This document shows, one piece after another, positions 63,276 through 64,000 of a DNA stretch of 64,000 nucleotides. The first letter of the stretch is position 1. Every line of letters begins with the position of its first letter. Made by a program: the position numbers and the translations under genes. This DNA is from Sphingorhabdus lutea (lineage in GTDB: Bacteria > Pseudomonadota > Alphaproteobacteria > Sphingomonadales > Sphingomonadaceae). The DNA lies in contig NZ_CP018154.1 in NCBI RefSeq assembly GCF_001889025.1, positions 982,501 to 1,046,500 on the forward strand. The letters are read 5' to 3'. Under the pieces are notes generated by a model. The model saw only the letters and a list, made by a program, of their open reading frames with translations, did no database searches and had not been told where the DNA came from.

Positions 63276-64000
63276 ATGACTATTACACCATTAATGCCCG
63301 TTTATCCGCGTTGTGGCTTTCGTCCTGTGCGAGGAGAGGGCGCATGGTTGATAAGCGAGGATGGCAGCCGCGCATTGGATTTTGCCAGTGGTATTGCGGT
63401 GAATCTATTGGGGCATGGCCACCCACATTTGACCAAGGCGATACAGGAACAGGCCGCCACCTTAATGCATGTGTCCAACCTATATGGCAGCCCGCAGGGG
63501 GAAAAATTTGCCCAGCGGTTGGTTGATTCCACCTTTGCCGATACCGTATTTTTCACCAATAGCGGGGCTGAGGCGGTGGAATGTGCGATTAAAACCGCCC
63601 GCGCCTATCACCAAAATGGACCAGAAGGCAGCGCCAGCGATCGACATGAAATAATCACTTTCAAAAATGCCTTTCATGGCCGCACCTTGGCCACGATTAG
63701 CGCGTCAAATCAGGATAAAATGCATAAAGGATTTGCCCCATTATTAAATGGTTTCAAATATGTTGATTTTGATGATTTAGAAGGGGTAAAGGCCGCCATT
63801 ACCGATAAAACAGCGGGCTTTTTGGTTGAGCCTGTTCAAGGCGAGGGCGGCGTTCGTCCTGCATCTGTTGAATTTATGAAGGGGCTTCGCGCTTTGGCGG
63901 ATGAGCATGATTTGATGCTTGTTCTGGACGAAGTGCAATGCGGCGTGGCCCGCACGGGCACATTATATGCGTATGAACAATATGGCATTGTCCCCGACAT
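63276..64000 (+). CDS. argD: Acetylornithine aminotransferase (ArgD), N-terminal part
   Basis: 241 residues before the window edge; the C-terminal part, including the pyridoxal-phosphate lysine, is beyond it. GCGFRPVRGEGAWLISEDGSRALDF-like start (here YPRCGFRPVRGEGAWLI), FASGIAVNLLGHGHP, TNSGAEAVECAIKTARAY, FHGRT, PVQGEGGVRPAS and LDEVQCGVARTGT fit class III aminotransferases of arginine synthesis. AGGAAGG 6 bases upstream supports the start. The structured leader upstream suggests regulation. Confidence 0.93.
   Translation, partial: MTITPLMPVYPRCGFRPVRGEGAWLISEDGSRALDFASGIAVNLLGHGHPHLTKAIQEQAATLMHVSNLYGSPQGEKFAQRLVDSTFADTVFFTNSGAEAVECAIKTARAYHQNGPEGSASDRHEIITFKNAFHGRTLATISASNQDKMHKGFAPLLNGFKYVDFDDLEGVKAAITDKTAGFLVEPVQGEGGVRPASVEFMKGLRALADEHDLMLVLDEVQCGVARTGTLYAYEQYGIVPD

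Noticed and set aside
63170..63526. Long frame starting before argD on the plus strand in another phase
   Set aside because: It crosses a terminator hairpin and overlaps argD out of frame; no domain and a poor start.

Overview
The window looks like chromosomal DNA of a low-GC alphaproteobacterium, most likely Sphingomonadales. Supporting this are the DUF1192 / quinone oxidoreductase / TrcR (DUF1013) block, a Rieske-cytochrome b-cytochrome c1 operon of alphaproteobacterial type, class II DAHP synthase, malate synthase G, a three-gene FecR/CHASE2/response-regulator module and many small periplasmic or lipoprotein genes of the sphingomonad kind. By eye the base composition is AT-richer than usual for that order. 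No transposase, integrase, phage gene or CRISPR array was seen.

Layout. 0-8 kb: a cut MFS transporter, a Bax-inhibitor-1 membrane protein, a lipoprotein, ClpA, DUF1192, a PIG3-type quinone oxidoreductase and TrcR. 8-15 kb: a metallo-beta-lactamase-fold hydrolase with a fatty-acyl-CoA ligase, an old-yellow-enzyme homologue, an acidic lipoprotein, LipB and a YciC-like membrane protein. 14.5-19 kb: hemF and trmL on the minus strand, then petABC (cytochrome bc1) and tRNA-Gly(UCC). 19.2-24.1 kb: an adenosylcobalamin riboswitch followed by btuB-btuF-btuC-btuD, a complete vitamin B12 uptake operon. 24.3-32.5 kb: an EF-hand protein, a two-component pair, a SleB-type cell-wall hydrolase, DUF2891, class II DAHP synthase and a DUF4136-like lipoprotein. 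32.6-37 kb: response regulator, LysM-FecR protein and CHASE2 histidine kinase in one operon. 37-42 kb: glcB, then the alpha operon rpsM-rpsK-rpoA-rplQ with its own leader. 42-46.5 kb: prolyl oligopeptidase, a methyltransferase and two tandem paralogous exported proteins.

46.5-55.8 kb is a catabolic island. A minus-strand operon (GPH transporter, acyl-CoA dehydrogenase, Zn alcohol dehydrogenase, aminoglycoside-phosphotransferase-fold kinase, SDR) faces a plus-strand operon (two acyl-CoA dehydrogenases and an SDR). The minus-strand kinase and dehydrogenase closely resemble the two halves of animal ACAD10/ACAD11, which suggests phosphorylation-dependent degradation of 4-hydroxyacyl-CoAs or lactone-derived acids. 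This is the strongest pathway-level find.

55.8-64 kb holds a probable small RNA with an exposed anti-Shine-Dalgarno loop, tRNA-Gln(UUG), a phosphoglycolate-phosphatase-like HAD protein, glmU, a palindromic repeat plus a VapBC-type toxin-antitoxin pair lying between glmU and glmS, a DUF805 protein, a tiny membrane protein, OsmC, an unannotated 47-residue minus-strand gene with its own ribosome site, repeat operator and strong terminator, and the start of argD. Most genes are housekeeping. The points most worth following are the split ACAD10/11 operon, the CCUCC-loop RNA, the 47-residue gene, the alpha-operon leader and the FecR/CHASE2 system.
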